Source of the DNA: Parvularcula sp964484475
GTDB taxonomy: Bacteria; Pseudomonadota; Alphaproteobacteria; Caulobacterales; Parvularculaceae
Direction of reading: 5' to 3'
Assembly: GCA_964484475.1 (NCBI GenBank)
Contig: CAZAFU010000003.1
Span: 1 to 64,000 of the forward strand
DNA: 64,000 bases
Part shown: one piece after another, positions 17,869 to 26,288 of the stretch
Layout of the letters: each line of letters starts with the position of its first letter
How positions within the stretch are numbered: position 1 is the first letter of the stretch
Notes under the pieces: model-generated
What the model was told of the DNA's origin: nothing
What the model saw: the letters and a program-made list of their open reading frames with translations, nothing else
Database searches by the model: none
Made by a program: the position numbers and the translations under genes

Positions 17869-18548
17869 AGAAACTCCTGCTGCTGACGGCGGGCCTGTCG
17901 ATGGCCGCCTGTGCGACCCGGGCACCCGTCCCCGACGAGCCCCGGAGGGAAGTGCAGATCCTGAGGCCGAAACCCCAGCCGGCCCCCGGCTCGGCCTCGC
18001 TCTGGAACCAGGACCCGGAGAGCCTGTTCGGCAACCGGCGGGCACGGGAGGCCGGTGATCTCCTGACCGTCATCGTCGAGATCAATGACGAGGCCCAGCT
18101 CCTCAACGAAACGCGCCGTGACCGGATCAACGAACGCCTGTTCAATGCGGAAGCCGCCCTCGGCCTGCCCCAGTGGGCGGACAACGCGCTGCCGGGCGAC
18201 GCCGGCCTGACGCCGGGTGTCGACATCACGTCGGAGCAGCGTTTCAGGGGGCAGGCGAACATGCGTCGCTCGGATTTCCTCACCCTGCGGATGGCTGCGA
18301 GAGTGGTTGCCGAATTGCCGAACGGCGACCTCGTGATCGAGGGCCGTCAGGACGTGCAGGTGGGCGCCGATCACCGCAAGCTGATGGTCAGCGGTGTGGT
18401 CCGGCCCGAGGACATCTCCCGCCAGAACACGATCCCGCACGAGCGGATCGCCGATGCGGATATCCGCTACCTGCCGCGCGGGCCTGTGGACCGGGCCGGC
18501 TCCGAAGGGATCGGCAACCGGCTCCTGGGCATCCTCGTTCCGTTCTGA
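17865..18548 (+). CDS. flgH: Flagellar L-ring protein FlgH
   Basis: A 227-residue outer-membrane lipoprotein forming the L-ring. The signal peptide ends at MAAC, an atypical lipobox with C16 as the expected lipidated residue. The FlgH core includes LFGNRRAREAGDLLTVIVEINDEAQLLNETRR, LTLRMAARVVAELPNGDLVIEGRQDVQV and LMVSGVVRPEDISRQNTIPHERIADADIRYLPRG. It starts with GTG overlapping flgA. A 13-bp hairpin follows 36 bases after the stop. Confidence 0.95.
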   Translation: MKKLLLLTAGLSMAACATRAPVPDEPRREVQILRPKPQPAPGSASLWNQDPESLFGNRRAREAGDLLTVIVEINDEAQLLNETRRDRINERLFNAEAALGLPQWADNALPGDAGLTPGVDITSEQRFRGQANMRRSDFLTLRMAARVVAELPNGDLVIEGRQDVQVGADHRKLMVSGVVRPEDISRQNTIPHERIADADIRYLPRGPVDRAGSEGIGNRLLGILVPF

Positions 18549-18584
18549 ACCCTTCGGCCCTCTTGCCCGCTTACCGAATCCCAT

Positions 18585-18614
18585 GAACCGGCCGGGCCCC
18601 TGCCCGGCCGGTTC
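18585..18614 (+). terminator. Strong hairpin after flgH (no U-tract)
   Basis: A perfect 13-bp stem (18585-18597 with 18602-18614, loop CCCT) closes the motA-flgH unit. No T-run follows on either strand, so it is either a U-less terminator or an RNA-stabilising 3' structure. The rest of the 286-base interval to flgD (18549-18834) shows no gene I can support. Confidence 0.55.
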
Positions 18615-18834
18615 GTATGCGGAGGCATCCCTGAAAAGAAGAGTGCCCGCCCGGCGGGCCGCTCGCGGCCCTGGGGGCGTTCAGGCCGAACGGGCCGGAC
18701 GGGACCTGTGCCCTTCGCCCGAAAGGGTCTCGGTTTCAAAAGCCAAGGGCAGGGTCCGCGTTGCAGCGGCCGGGCGCGTGCTTCCCGGCCGGATGCTCAT
18801 CTTCGTCTCGATGCGGCAGGGAAGGGGGCCGCCC

Positions 18835-19095
18835 TCAGGCCCCGACCGATCGCAGGAGCCCGACGATCTCCTCGAGATGGCCGTTGGTCGCGATCTGCTG
18901 CTCGAGGGCGTTGATCGTGGCAAGCTGTTCGATGAACTGGTTCGCGTCGAGGGGTTCGAGTGGGTCCTGGTTCTCGATCTGTGCTGTCAGTAAGCGGAGG
19001 AACTCACTCATCTCGCTCGAAGATGGCGGGGTTTCCGCCGCCGGGGTCTGCGTGGTCGGTGAGGTGCCGCCGAGGGCTGCGAGTTCAAAACTCAT
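18835..19095 (-). CDS. flgD: FlgD-like hook capping protein, N-terminal domain only
   Basis: An 86-residue protein matching only the N-terminal part of FlgD. SEMSEFLRLLTAQIENQDPLEPLDANQFIEQLATINALEQQ (about 27-67) corresponds to the conserved FlgD opening. The usual later beta domains are missing (FlgD commonly exceeds 130-220 residues), and no remnant of them is visible in the 286 bases downstream. It begins three bases after fliK and is probably in the same transcript, which fits its role as hook-length and hook-cap partner. It could be a genuinely minimal FlgD or a truncated one. Confidence 0.75.
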   Translation of the reverse strand: MSFELAALGGTSPTTQTPAAETPPSSSEMSEFLRLLTAQIENQDPLEPLDANQFIEQLATINALEQQIATNGHLEEIVGLLRSVGA

Positions 19096-19098
19096 GGG

Positions 19099-20283
19099 TC
19101 AGATCTTCCAGTCGAGACGCCCGTCGCGGGACATGATGGGGTGTGAAGAAGGTGTGGGCCGGTCGGCAGTGCCCGCGGGGTGGCGCGCGTTCTCGGGGGC
19201 GGCTTCGTGGCCGTCTCCCGCCCCGCCGTCCGACGACCAGGCGATGTCGATATCGTCAAAGCCCTGATCGGACAGGTCCGCAGCGAGGCTCTCGCCGTGC
19301 TGCTTGAGAAGATCGAGCGTGCCGCCTTCGCTGGCGGCAATGACGATCCGGGCCTGGCCCGTGCGGCTGAGGTCGAGCTCGATGCGGACCGTACCGAGTT
19401 CGGGCGGGTCGAGCGCGACCTGGAACCTGTCGCCCGTACGCTGAACGATGGCTTCCCTCAATTGGGTGACCGGACTGGAGGCGGTGGCCTGGATCCTGCT
19501 ATCGGCGGAGGCCGCGACCTCCGTGGCCATTGCCCCCGGGAGGGTAGCCGACCCCGGGCCGATGACAGCTGTCTCGGGTATGTCCGCGACCGGAACCGCG
19601 CTCTTCACCCCGGGCAAAGCCATGGATTCCAAAGGCACCGCCCCGATCACAGGCTGGACGGGTTTGGGTGCCGACAGCTCGAGCTTCGGCTCGTTCGGAA
19701 GGGAAACCGGCTGCTCGTTGCCAGCGGGATGCTTCGGCGGTGCGGCCAGTGATGTCAGCGAAGCCTCCGGCGACTGCGCCTTCATGATCCCATCACTGAC
19801 CACCATCTTCCGGTCCTGAGCAAGGGCCGGTGGCGGAACGTCGAGACCCGGGCCATTCTCGAGGATGGCCTTCCGCGGGGCCAGGGCGCCGATGCCATCC
19901 GGCGCCGGACCTGAAGCCATCGATCCGGCCATCACCGTTCCGCGCCGCAGGGCCGGGGCAGCTTTGGCGGCTTCGGCAAGGGTCAGGACGACCGGCCGGG
20001 CAGGAGGGGCAGCGGGGGTCATGGCCGCCCCTGCCTCCCCTGTCGGGGAACCGATGGACGCGAGGTGTCCCGCAATGAGCGGCGCCTGTCCCGGGTCCAC
20101 GGCTTCACTTCCGCCGGGCAGTTGAAGCGCGATGCCGGCAGGGCCGTTGTCTTGCGTGTCACCGATGAGGGCCTTGCGCCATTGGGCCGTAAGCTGAATG
20201 CCCGGCCCTTCCGGTTTCGTACCCGCAGGATGGGCCGCTGTCTTCTGGCCCTGTCCGGGGGAGAGGAGAGGAGTGCTGATCAT
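19099..20283 (-). CDS. fliK: Flagellar hook-length control protein FliK
   Basis: A 394-residue protein. Residues 1-270 are Ala/Pro/Gly-rich and poorly conserved, as expected for the molecular ruler. The C-terminal FliK domain is recognisable as QLREAIVQRTGDRFQVALDPPELGTVRIELDLSRTGQARIVIAASEGGTLDLLKQHGESLAADL (about 275-340), where the LDPPELG motif is diagnostic. FliK is exported and switches substrate specificity by contacting FlhB. The tail is hydrophilic. It is transcribed leftward with flgD and divergently from the cheL/flgJ-like gene. Confidence 0.88.
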   Translation of the reverse strand: MISTPLLSPGQGQKTAAHPAGTKPEGPGIQLTAQWRKALIGDTQDNGPAGIALQLPGGSEAVDPGQAPLIAGHLASIGSPTGEAGAAMTPAAPPARPVVLTLAEAAKAAPALRRGTVMAGSMASGPAPDGIGALAPRKAILENGPGLDVPPPALAQDRKMVVSDGIMKAQSPEASLTSLAAPPKHPAGNEQPVSLPNEPKLELSAPKPVQPVIGAVPLESMALPGVKSAVPVADIPETAVIGPGSATLPGAMATEVAASADSRIQATASSPVTQLREAIVQRTGDRFQVALDPPELGTVRIELDLSRTGQARIVIAASEGGTLDLLKQHGESLAADLSDQGFDDIDIAWSSDGGAGDGHEAAPENARHPAGTADRPTPSSHPIMSRDGRLDWKI

Positions 20284-20362
20284 GGGGTCTCGTTAACCAC
20301 GAAAGATTACTTCAACCTTTACGTGCAACCACGATGCAGCACGATGAATGAGGGTATCCGTT

Positions 20363-20623
20363 ATGAAGATCGAAACCGGGGTAACTCTGCCCCAGAGCGC
20401 CGGGACGAACCGCCAGAACGACCCGGCCTGGGCGGCGGCCAGGCAATTGCAGATCGCCTTTCTCACCCAGTTCCTGAAGCATGGCGGGCTCGGCGACGTC
20501 TTCGGCGAAGGCCCGGCGGGTGATTTCTCCACACTGGCCCTGGGCGCCATCGCCGAGGACATGACCGAGACGTCCCCTCAGATGGCTGAACGTTTCTACA
20601 AGGCCATGAAGCGGTCCGTATAG
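20363..20623 (+). CDS. FlgJ N-terminal-like rod-binding protein (CheL type)
   Basis: An 86-residue protein matching the rod-binding N-terminal domain of FlgJ, without the muramidase domain. The pattern AARQLQIAFLTQFLKHGGLGDVFGEGPAGDFSTLALGAIAEDM covers about 26-70. In Caulobacter the corresponding short gene has been called cheL. It likely acts as a rod scaffold or cap during export. The ATG at 20363 is favoured because GAGGGT lies seven bases upstream. It is divergent from fliK. Confidence 0.75.
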   Translation: MKIETGVTLPQSAGTNRQNDPAWAAARQLQIAFLTQFLKHGGLGDVFGEGPAGDFSTLALGAIAEDMTETSPQMAERFYKAMKRSV

Positions 20624-20767
20624 GAATCGGAGGGTCCGCCGTTTGCCACTTCACGTGATATTAACGCACACAACCTAAACGTGGGGTCAGGGCAATCGGA
20701 AGTTGCCGATCGGGTGCGTTCTCAAGGATGAGCGGCGGCGCCCGGACCTCGCATGGAGGAAAGCCGC

Positions 20768-22024
20768 ATGGCTTCGATCAATTTCAACCAGAGCGCTCAG
20801 GTTGCGCTCATGACCCTCAATAAGGTCAACAAGGATCTCTTCACCGTCCAGGACCAGATCTCGACGGGCAAGCGCATCAACAACTCACGTGACGGCGCGT
20901 CGGTGTGGGCGATCTCCACCACCATGAGCTCGGACGTCATGGGCTTCCAGAAGATCACCGACAGCCTCAACCTTGGTCTGTCCACGGTCGATGTCGCCCG
21001 CGCCGCCTCGGAGCAGGTCACGAACCTTCTCAAGGAGATCAAGGGCCAGATCGTGGCCGCCCAGGAGCAGAACGTCGACCGCACCGCGATCCAGCGCGAC
21101 ATCCAGGCGCTGAAGGACCAGATCGGTTCGATCGTCGATGCCGCGCAGTTCAATGGCCTGAACCTCCTCAAGGGAGGCGCCGATGTCGAGGTTCTCTCGT
21201 CCCTGAACCGTGACGATACCGGCAATGTCAGCACCGCGGACATCACCGTCGCCCGGGCCGATCTGCGCCAGGTCGAGGGTTCGTTCGGTTCCACCTCGAC
21301 CTCGTCGGGCGAAACCGGCTTCATGACGGCTTCGGCGGCGACGATCGGTGCAAACGCGACCGAGACGGTCACCATCGATGCGACCGGTACCGGTCCGAAC
21401 ACGAACATTCAGGCTGGTTACAGCTTCCGTGTCTCGATCGGTGGCCAGGACATCGACTACATCGCGGCTGAAGGCGACACCGTGAACGACGTCGCCCAAG
21501 GCCTCGTCAACAGGGCGGAGCAGCGTTTCGCCGAGATGGAAGCGGCATCGCCCGGCTCCGCGCCTCAGGTTGCGCTCAGCGTCACCCTCGGCACGGACCC
21601 GACCACCCAGGACGCGGTGATCTCGGTCACCGATACCAGCGGTTCGGCCGGTCAGACCCTCGCCTCGACCTCCGCCAATGACGGCGTTGCCGGCGGCGAC
21701 CTCGGCCGTCTCCACGGTATCGACGTCGACACCACCAACCAGAGCACCATCGAGCAGGCCCTTCTGGATATCGAGGACATGATCTCGAGCACCATCGACG
21801 CGACCGCTGCCTTCGGCTCGGTCCAGAACCGGATCGAGATCCAGCAGAGCTTCGTGGATTCCCTGATCGGCTCTCTCCAGTCGGGTATCTCCTCCCTGAC
21901 CGATGCCAACCTCGAGGAGGCTTCCGCCCGCCTGCAGGCCCTGCAGGTGCAGCAGCAGCTCAACATCCAGGCCCTGTCGATCGCCAACGCGGCGCCGCAG
22001 GCCCTCCTGGCCCTGTTCCGCTAA
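20768..22024 (+). CDS. Flagellin
   Basis: A 418-residue filament subunit. The N-terminal D0/D1 region is clear (INFNQSAQVALMTLNKVNKDLFTVQDQISTGKRINNSRDGASVWAI), as are the C-terminal coiled D1/D0 helices (IEIQQSFVDSLIGSLQSGISSLTDANLEEASARLQALQVQQQLNIQALSIANAAPQALLALFR). The middle (about 140-320) is variable. The correct ATG is at 20768: the ATG 15 bases upstream is part of the GGAGG ribosome binding site. It is the only flagellin gene in the window, followed by a strong terminator and then flaF-flbT, which control flagellin synthesis in Caulobacter. Confidence 0.96.
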   Translation: MASINFNQSAQVALMTLNKVNKDLFTVQDQISTGKRINNSRDGASVWAISTTMSSDVMGFQKITDSLNLGLSTVDVARAASEQVTNLLKEIKGQIVAAQEQNVDRTAIQRDIQALKDQIGSIVDAAQFNGLNLLKGGADVEVLSSLNRDDTGNVSTADITVARADLRQVEGSFGSTSTSSGETGFMTASAATIGANATETVTIDATGTGPNTNIQAGYSFRVSIGGQDIDYIAAEGDTVNDVAQGLVNRAEQRFAEMEAASPGSAPQVALSVTLGTDPTTQDAVISVTDTSGSAGQTLASTSANDGVAGGDLGRLHGIDVDTTNQSTIEQALLDIEDMISSTIDATAAFGSVQNRIEIQQSFVDSLIGSLQSGISSLTDANLEEASARLQALQVQQQLNIQALSIANAAPQALLALFR

Positions 22025-22031
22025 CCTTTCC

Positions 22032-22075
22032 GGCCGGCCCCGGAGTTTTCCCGGGGCCGGCCTTTGCTTCTTTAT
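22032..22075 (+). terminator. Intrinsic terminator of flagellin
   Basis: A perfect 12-bp stem (22032-22043 with 22051-22062, seven-base loop) is followed by a T-rich tail TTTGCTTCTTT. It separates the flagellin transcript from flaF. Confidence 0.93.
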
Positions 22076-22091
22076 TGAAAGTGGTTGAGTG

Positions 22092-22463
22092 ATGAGTACG
22101 GATTGCTACCGTCAGGCCAGGACCCGGATGATGCCCGAGGGGCGCGACCTCGAGCGACGGCTCCTCGAAGAGGTCAACGTCAAGCTGAAGAACGCCCGTT
22201 CCGACGATGCGGGCGGACATGCCCTCCTGCACGAAGCTGTCAGGCTCAACCGCAAGCTCTGGCTCAACTTCGCGGTGGATCTCGCTTCGCCGAAGAACGG
22301 GTATACCGATGAAGTCAAGGCATCGCTTCTTTCCATCGCGGCCTATGTGGAGCGGCAGTCCGCGGCCGCCGTCGACGACCGGACCGTCAGGGAGAGCCTG
22401 ATCGAGATCAACACCATCATCGCCGACGGGCTCGCGGCGGTATCCTGCGGCGCGGAGGCCTGA
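22092..22463 (+). CDS. flaF: Flagellar biosynthesis regulator FlaF
   Basis: A 123-residue alphaproteobacterial FlaF. The pattern RDLERRLLEEVNVKLKNA and LLHEAVRLNRKLWLNFAVDLASPKNGYTDEVKASLLSIAAYVERQS fits the family, which acts with FlbT on flagellin export and translation. The first Met of the longer frame is a GTG directly before this ATG. It is followed by flbT after four bases. A very weak ribosome binding site precedes it. Confidence 0.9.
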   Translation: MSTDCYRQARTRMMPEGRDLERRLLEEVNVKLKNARSDDAGGHALLHEAVRLNRKLWLNFAVDLASPKNGYTDEVKASLLSIAAYVERQSAAAVDDRTVRESLIEINTIIADGLAAVSCGAEA

Positions 22464-22467
22464 TCCC

Positions 22468-22890
22468 TTGAGCGGCCTGATCCTGAATCTCAAACCCTAC
22501 GAGCACGTCCTGTTCGGCGATACGGTGCTGCAGAACGGCAGCCGCCGCGCGCAGTTGAGGGTCAAGAGCCGGACCGTCGGGGTTCTCAAGCAATGCGACG
22601 CCCTTCACCCCGACGAGGTGAGGTCGCCACTGACCCGGGCCTACTACATGGCGCAGCTTCTCCTGCTCCAGGGCGAAGACAGCGGCGTCGCGGTGGACGC
22701 TCTCGACCTTGCGATCCGGGAGACCGAGGAGGCCCTTGGCGCGAACCCGAAACTCTTCGAGCCCGTCCACAGGGCAATCGCGGAGGGCGCCTACTTCGCC
22801 GTCCTGAAGGCCCTCAAACCCCTGCTGCCGCAGGAGGCGGCGCTCTTGCTGCATTCTCAAGAGGCCCCCGAGAAAGCAGCCACAGGTTGA
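22468..22890 (+). CDS. flbT: Flagellin mRNA regulator FlbT
   Basis: A 140-residue FlbT. It opens LILNLKPYEHVLFGDTVLQNGSRRAQLRVKSRT and has LTRAYYMAQLLLLQGED in the helical part. In Caulobacter FlbT binds the 5' leader of flagellin mRNA and represses translation until the hook is built. The start is TTG at 22468, with GGAGG nine bases upstream inside the end of flaF, which may keep its level low. It is placed directly after flagellin and flaF. Confidence 0.92.
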   Translation: MSGLILNLKPYEHVLFGDTVLQNGSRRAQLRVKSRTVGVLKQCDALHPDEVRSPLTRAYYMAQLLLLQGEDSGVAVDALDLAIRETEEALGANPKLFEPVHRAIAEGAYFAVLKALKPLLPQEAALLLHSQEAPEKAATG

Positions 22891-22906
22891 AACCTTTCGG
22901 TAGCCA

Positions 22907-22922
22907 TTAAGCTTTGGGTAAC
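22907..22922. promoter_or_regulatory. CtrA-like site upstream of flgB
   Basis: TTAA-GCTTTGG-GTAAC matches the CtrA consensus TTAA-N7-TTAAC with one mismatch, 43 bases before the flgB ATG. It overlaps an inverted repeat TTGGGT-A-ACCCAA. Confidence 0.45.
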
Positions 22923-22965
22923 CCAAGGTTGTGTAGTGTCGCAGGGAAGCACCGAGGGGTTTCCC

Positions 22966-23280
22966 ATGTTCGACCTACCCATCCTCACGACCTCGAGCCT
23001 GATGCTGCGCCACGCTTCGCGATCGCATGAAGTGACCGCGTCCAACATTGCGCGTGCTGACGTTCCGGGTGCGAAGCGCAAGGAGATCGAAGGTTTCGCC
23101 GATGCCTATGCCCGCATGAGCAGGGGCGAAGACGCGGTCGTGCGGGAGGCCCGGGGCTCCATCGATATCGAGCGCGAGCTCTTCGACCTCGCAGCGGCAT
23201 CGGGCCAGCGGGACGCCGGCGCCAGCATCTGGAAATCGACCCTGACCATGCTCCGTATGGCCATCGCGGCGCCGCGCTGA
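22966..23280 (+). CDS. flgB: Flagellar basal-body rod protein FlgB
   Basis: A 104-residue proximal rod protein, shorter than the usual 130 or so. The N-terminus MLRHASRSHEVTASNIARADVPGAKRKEIEGFADAYARM carries the rod signature, and the C-terminal helix IWKSTLTMLRMAIAAPR fits. The ATG at 22966 has GAGGGG six bases upstream, preferred over an ATG at 22936. It heads the flgB-flgC-fliE-fliQ-flhA-fliR-flhB run and overlaps flgC by one base (TGATG). Confidence 0.88.
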   Translation: MFDLPILTTSSLMLRHASRSHEVTASNIARADVPGAKRKEIEGFADAYARMSRGEDAVVREARGSIDIERELFDLAAASGQRDAGASIWKSTLTMLRMAIAAPR

Positions 23281-23669
23281 TGACCGACGCGATCCAGTCA
23301 GCCCTCCGTTCCGCCTCCACCGGCATGACGGCCCAATCCTACCGCATCCAGCTCTCGGCCGAGAACCTGTCCAACGTCGACACGCCCGGGTTTCGGCGCA
23401 AGCTTCTTTTCCTCAAGGCCTTCGAGAACGAAAGCGGGGCGGGAGTGAAGACCGACAGGGTCACTCTCAGCCAGAAGCCTGCCGAGCTCAGCTACGATCC
23501 CTATCATCCGATGGCGGATGAAGAAGGGATGGTCGCCGGCTCCAACGTCGACGTCATGGTGGAACTCGCCGACGCGCGTGAGGCCCGCCGTTCCTACGAT
23601 GCCAACCTGCAGGTCTTTCGCCAGGCGCGCGAGACCCTGCGCAGCATGCTCAGCCTCCTCGAACGCTAA
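23280..23669 (+). CDS. flgC: Flagellar basal-body rod protein FlgC
   Basis: A 129-residue rod protein of standard size. It opens ALRSASTGMTAQSYRIQLSAENLSNVDTPGFRRKLLFLKAFE, then has YDPYHPMADEEGMVAGSNVDVMVELADAREARRSYDANLQVFRQARETLRSMLSLLER. The YxPxHPxAD and N-V-D-xxxEL segments are diagnostic of FlgC. It is translationally coupled to flgB, and fliE follows after 17 bases. Confidence 0.95.
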   Translation: MTDAIQSALRSASTGMTAQSYRIQLSAENLSNVDTPGFRRKLLFLKAFENESGAGVKTDRVTLSQKPAELSYDPYHPMADEEGMVAGSNVDVMVELADAREARRSYDANLQVFRQARETLRSMLSLLER

Positions 23670-23686
23670 CCCAAGGGCCCCCATCC

Positions 23687-23959
23687 ATGATATCACAACT
23701 CGCGGGCGCTTCCGCCTACCAGCAGATCCAGTCTCTCACCCAGGGCCAGGAGGGCAAGCCGTCCGGCGCCCTGGTGGATGAGTTCGCTTCCGTCTTTGAA
23801 CGTACCGAAGCCATCGCAGCCAGGTTCGCGACGAAGAACGTCGATACCCAACAGCTCGTCGAGGCCCTTTCCGAAGCGGAGATGGCCCTTCAGGCGGCGA
23901 TGACCGTCAGGGACAAGCTCGTTTCCGCCTACCAGGACATCATCCGGATGCCGCTGTGA
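23687..23959 (+). CDS. fliE: Flagellar hook-basal body complex protein FliE
   Basis: A 90-residue FliE, the adaptor between MS-ring and rod and the first export substrate. The C-terminal pattern VDTQQLVEALSEAEMALQAAMTVRDKLVSAYQDIIRMPL is characteristic. Its stop overlaps the GTG start of fliQ by four bases. Confidence 0.93.
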   Translation: MISQLAGASAYQQIQSLTQGQEGKPSGALVDEFASVFERTEAIAARFATKNVDTQQLVEALSEAEMALQAAMTVRDKLVSAYQDIIRMPL

Positions 23960-24213
23960 CGGAGACGGACGTTCTTTTTCTCCTGCGTGAAGCGATCAGG
24001 CTCGGCATCGGTATCGCGGCGCCCATCCTGATCGCGGCGCTGGTCACGGGCCTCGCGATCGGGCTCCTGCAGGCGCTGACATCGGTTCAGGAACTGACCC
24101 TGACCTTCGTGCCGAAGTTGCTGGTCATCGGGCTCGTCCTCGTCATGACGCTCGGTTTCATGACTGCGAGCCTGCTCGGTTTTTTCAATCAAAGGGTTCT
24201 GGCGCTGTTCTGA
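23956..24213 (+). CDS. fliQ: Flagellar export gate protein FliQ
   Basis: An 85-residue, two-helix export gate subunit. VLFLLREAIRLGIGIAAPILIAALVTGLAIGLLQALTSVQELTLTFVPKLLVIGLVLVMTL shows the conserved ATSIQE-like and FxPK motifs. It starts with GTG overlapping fliE. fliP, usually nearby, is not in the window; fliR is downstream of flhA. Confidence 0.95.
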   Translation: MTETDVLFLLREAIRLGIGIAAPILIAALVTGLAIGLLQALTSVQELTLTFVPKLLVIGLVLVMTLGFMTASLLGFFNQRVLALF

Positions 24214-24233
24214 CGGCGTGATGGGAGGGGAGA

Positions 24234-26288
24234 ATGGTGCTGGCGCTCGACCTTGGAAGGATCGTGCGGGAGCCGGCGGTCCTGATGGCCGTCGGACTGA
24301 TCGGTATCTTGATCATGATGATCCTGCCGGTCCCTCCGATCGTGCTGGATATCGGCCTTGCCCTGTCCTTCGCCTTCGCCATCCTGATCTTCACGACCAC
24401 CCTCTTCGTCGAGCGGCCGCTGGATTTCTCCTCCTTTCCGGCGATCCTGCTGGTTTCCCTTCTCCTGCGCCTTGCGCTCAACGTCTCATCGACCAAACTC
24501 ATCATCGGGCAGGGGCATACCGGAACCGATGCCGCCGGCGGTGTGATCGAGGGCTTTGCCATGTTCGTCATGGGCGGGAGCCTCGGTGTCGGCCTGATCG
24601 TCTTCAGCGTCCTGGTCATCGTGAACTTTCTCGTCATCACGAAGGGCGCGGGGCGGATGGCGGAAGTCGGCGCGCGTTTCGCCCTCGACGCGATGCCCGG
24701 CAAGCAGCTCGCCATCGACGCCGATGTCGCCTCCGGCGCGATCACGCACGAGGAAGCCCAGCGGCTGCGCGCACGCGAGCAGCAGGAGACCGCCTTTCTC
24801 GGGTCCCTCGACGGTGTGTCGAAATTCGTGAAGGGCGACGCCCTTGCGGGTCTCCTCATCACCGCTCTCAACATCCTGGCGGGCATGGCGATCGGCCTGA
24901 TCGTCCATGGCCTGACGATTGGCGAAGCCCTGCAGAACTACGCCATTCTCACGGTCGGCGACGGGCTCGTCAGCCAGCTCCCCGCGGTCATCATCTCCGT
25001 CGCCGCCGCACTCCTGCTTTCAAAGGGGCGGGGAGAGGAGGCCATGGATCTCGCCCTCCTGCGAGAGCTGAGCCGGAGGCCCGAAGCGCTCGCCACCGTC
25101 GCAGCAGCCATGGCGGTCTTCGGCCTCTTCCCGGGCCTTCCCTTCCTCCCCTTCGCCGGTGGTGCCATCGCGCTCGGCGCCGCCGCCTTCCATGTGGCGA
25201 GGAAGGCTCCGCGGGAGGAGACCAGGGCGCTGGAAACGGACGTCGAGACGAAGACGCAGGACAATGTCGCCGACCTTCTCGATACGGAGGACGTCCATAT
25301 CGAGATTGCGCCGGATCTCGTCAGTCTCCTCACCGACAAGGGCAACGGTTTCGATAGCAGGATCGAACGCATACGCCGCTTCCTGGTGCAGGAATTCGGC
25401 TTTGTCACCCCGCCGGTCAGGGTCACCGACAGGCTCGATCTTCCCGCCTCGTCCTACCGGATCAAGCTGCAGGGCGTGGAGGCGGGTCGCGGCACACTTG
25501 TCGAGGACCGCTGGCTGGCTCTCGTCTCCCATGACGAACACCTCCACATCAAGGGGCAGGAGACGGCCGAGCCGGTCTATGGCGCCCAGGCCCGGTGGGT
25601 CGACCGGGAGGGCAAGGAGCGCCTCGATCTTGCGGGTATCACCACGGTCGAGCCTGTCGAGGTCCTCGCGACACACCTCATGGAGATGGTCCAGAACCAT
25701 TTCCCTCGTCTCCTGACCCGGCGTGCCCTGCGGCAGCTCCTCGACACATTGGGGGAAACGGCCAACCAGGAGCGCGCCGAGGCGAACCGGCGGCTGGTGC
25801 AGGAACTGGTCCCGGACAAGGTCTCCTATGACCGGCTCTTGGGTGTTCTTCGCGATCTCCTCGCGGAGCGGGTTCCGATCAGGAACCTGCCGATGATCCT
25901 CGAAAGTCTCGCCGAATGGTCGGGCATCGACGCACCGCAGACAGAAGTCTCCGAAGGGGTGCGCCTGCGCATGGCCTTTCAGTTCGTGCCTCGCCTCACC
26001 GGCCCGGGCGGTGATCTGCCCACGGTGGAGCTTTCCGCCACCTGGCAGGAGAAACTCCCCGCCGAGGGTTTCGGCCCCCAGAGCGAAGAGGGCAGGGAAC
26101 TCCTGATCGCCCTCAGGCGGGTTCTCGACGAGGTCGCGAGGGACGGCTCGCAGCCGGCCATCATGACGGCAAGGTCCCAGCGGCGTTCGGTGCGCAACCT
26201 CCTCTTGGGTGCGGGCCTTCGCAATCCTGTTCTCTCCTTCGAGGAGGTGCGGGGCCATGCGAGGGTCAGGCGCCTTGCAACCGTTTGA
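24234..26288 (+). CDS. flhA: Flagellar export platform protein FlhA
   Basis: A 684-residue FlhA. Eight membrane helices occupy about residues 10-320. The FHIPEP-family loop LRLALNVSSTKLIIGQGHTGTDAAGGVIEGFAMFV and the cytoplasmic ITKGAGRMAEVGARFALDAMPGKQLAIDADVASGAI are textbook. The C-terminal ring domain (about 350-684) includes RIRRFLVQEFGFVTPPVRVTD. The GGGAGGGGAGA ribosome binding site is strong. It is the ion-coupled gate of the type III exporter. It overlaps fliR by 32 bases. Confidence 0.97.
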   Translation: MVLALDLGRIVREPAVLMAVGLIGILIMMILPVPPIVLDIGLALSFAFAILIFTTTLFVERPLDFSSFPAILLVSLLLRLALNVSSTKLIIGQGHTGTDAAGGVIEGFAMFVMGGSLGVGLIVFSVLVIVNFLVITKGAGRMAEVGARFALDAMPGKQLAIDADVASGAITHEEAQRLRAREQQETAFLGSLDGVSKFVKGDALAGLLITALNILAGMAIGLIVHGLTIGEALQNYAILTVGDGLVSQLPAVIISVAAALLLSKGRGEEAMDLALLRELSRRPEALATVAAAMAVFGLFPGLPFLPFAGGAIALGAAAFHVARKAPREETRALETDVETKTQDNVADLLDTEDVHIEIAPDLVSLLTDKGNGFDSRIERIRRFLVQEFGFVTPPVRVTDRLDLPASSYRIKLQGVEAGRGTLVEDRWLALVSHDEHLHIKGQETAEPVYGAQARWVDREGKERLDLAGITTVEPVEVLATHLMEMVQNHFPRLLTRRALRQLLDTLGETANQERAEANRRLVQELVPDKVSYDRLLGVLRDLLAERVPIRNLPMILESLAEWSGIDAPQTEVSEGVRLRMAFQFVPRLTGPGGDLPTVELSATWQEKLPAEGFGPQSEEGRELLIALRRVLDEVARDGSQPAIMTARSQRRSVRNLLLGAGLRNPVLSFEEVRGHARVRRLATV

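Noticed and set aside
20753..20767. Alternative flagellin start five codons upstream
   Set aside because: This ATG is part of the GGAGG ribosome binding site for the ATG at 20768, where flagellin homology begins.
20640..20767. Sigma-54 type promoter for flagellin
   Set aside because: TTGC-like and GG elements occur near 20690-20705, but the GG-N10-GC spacing is not met.
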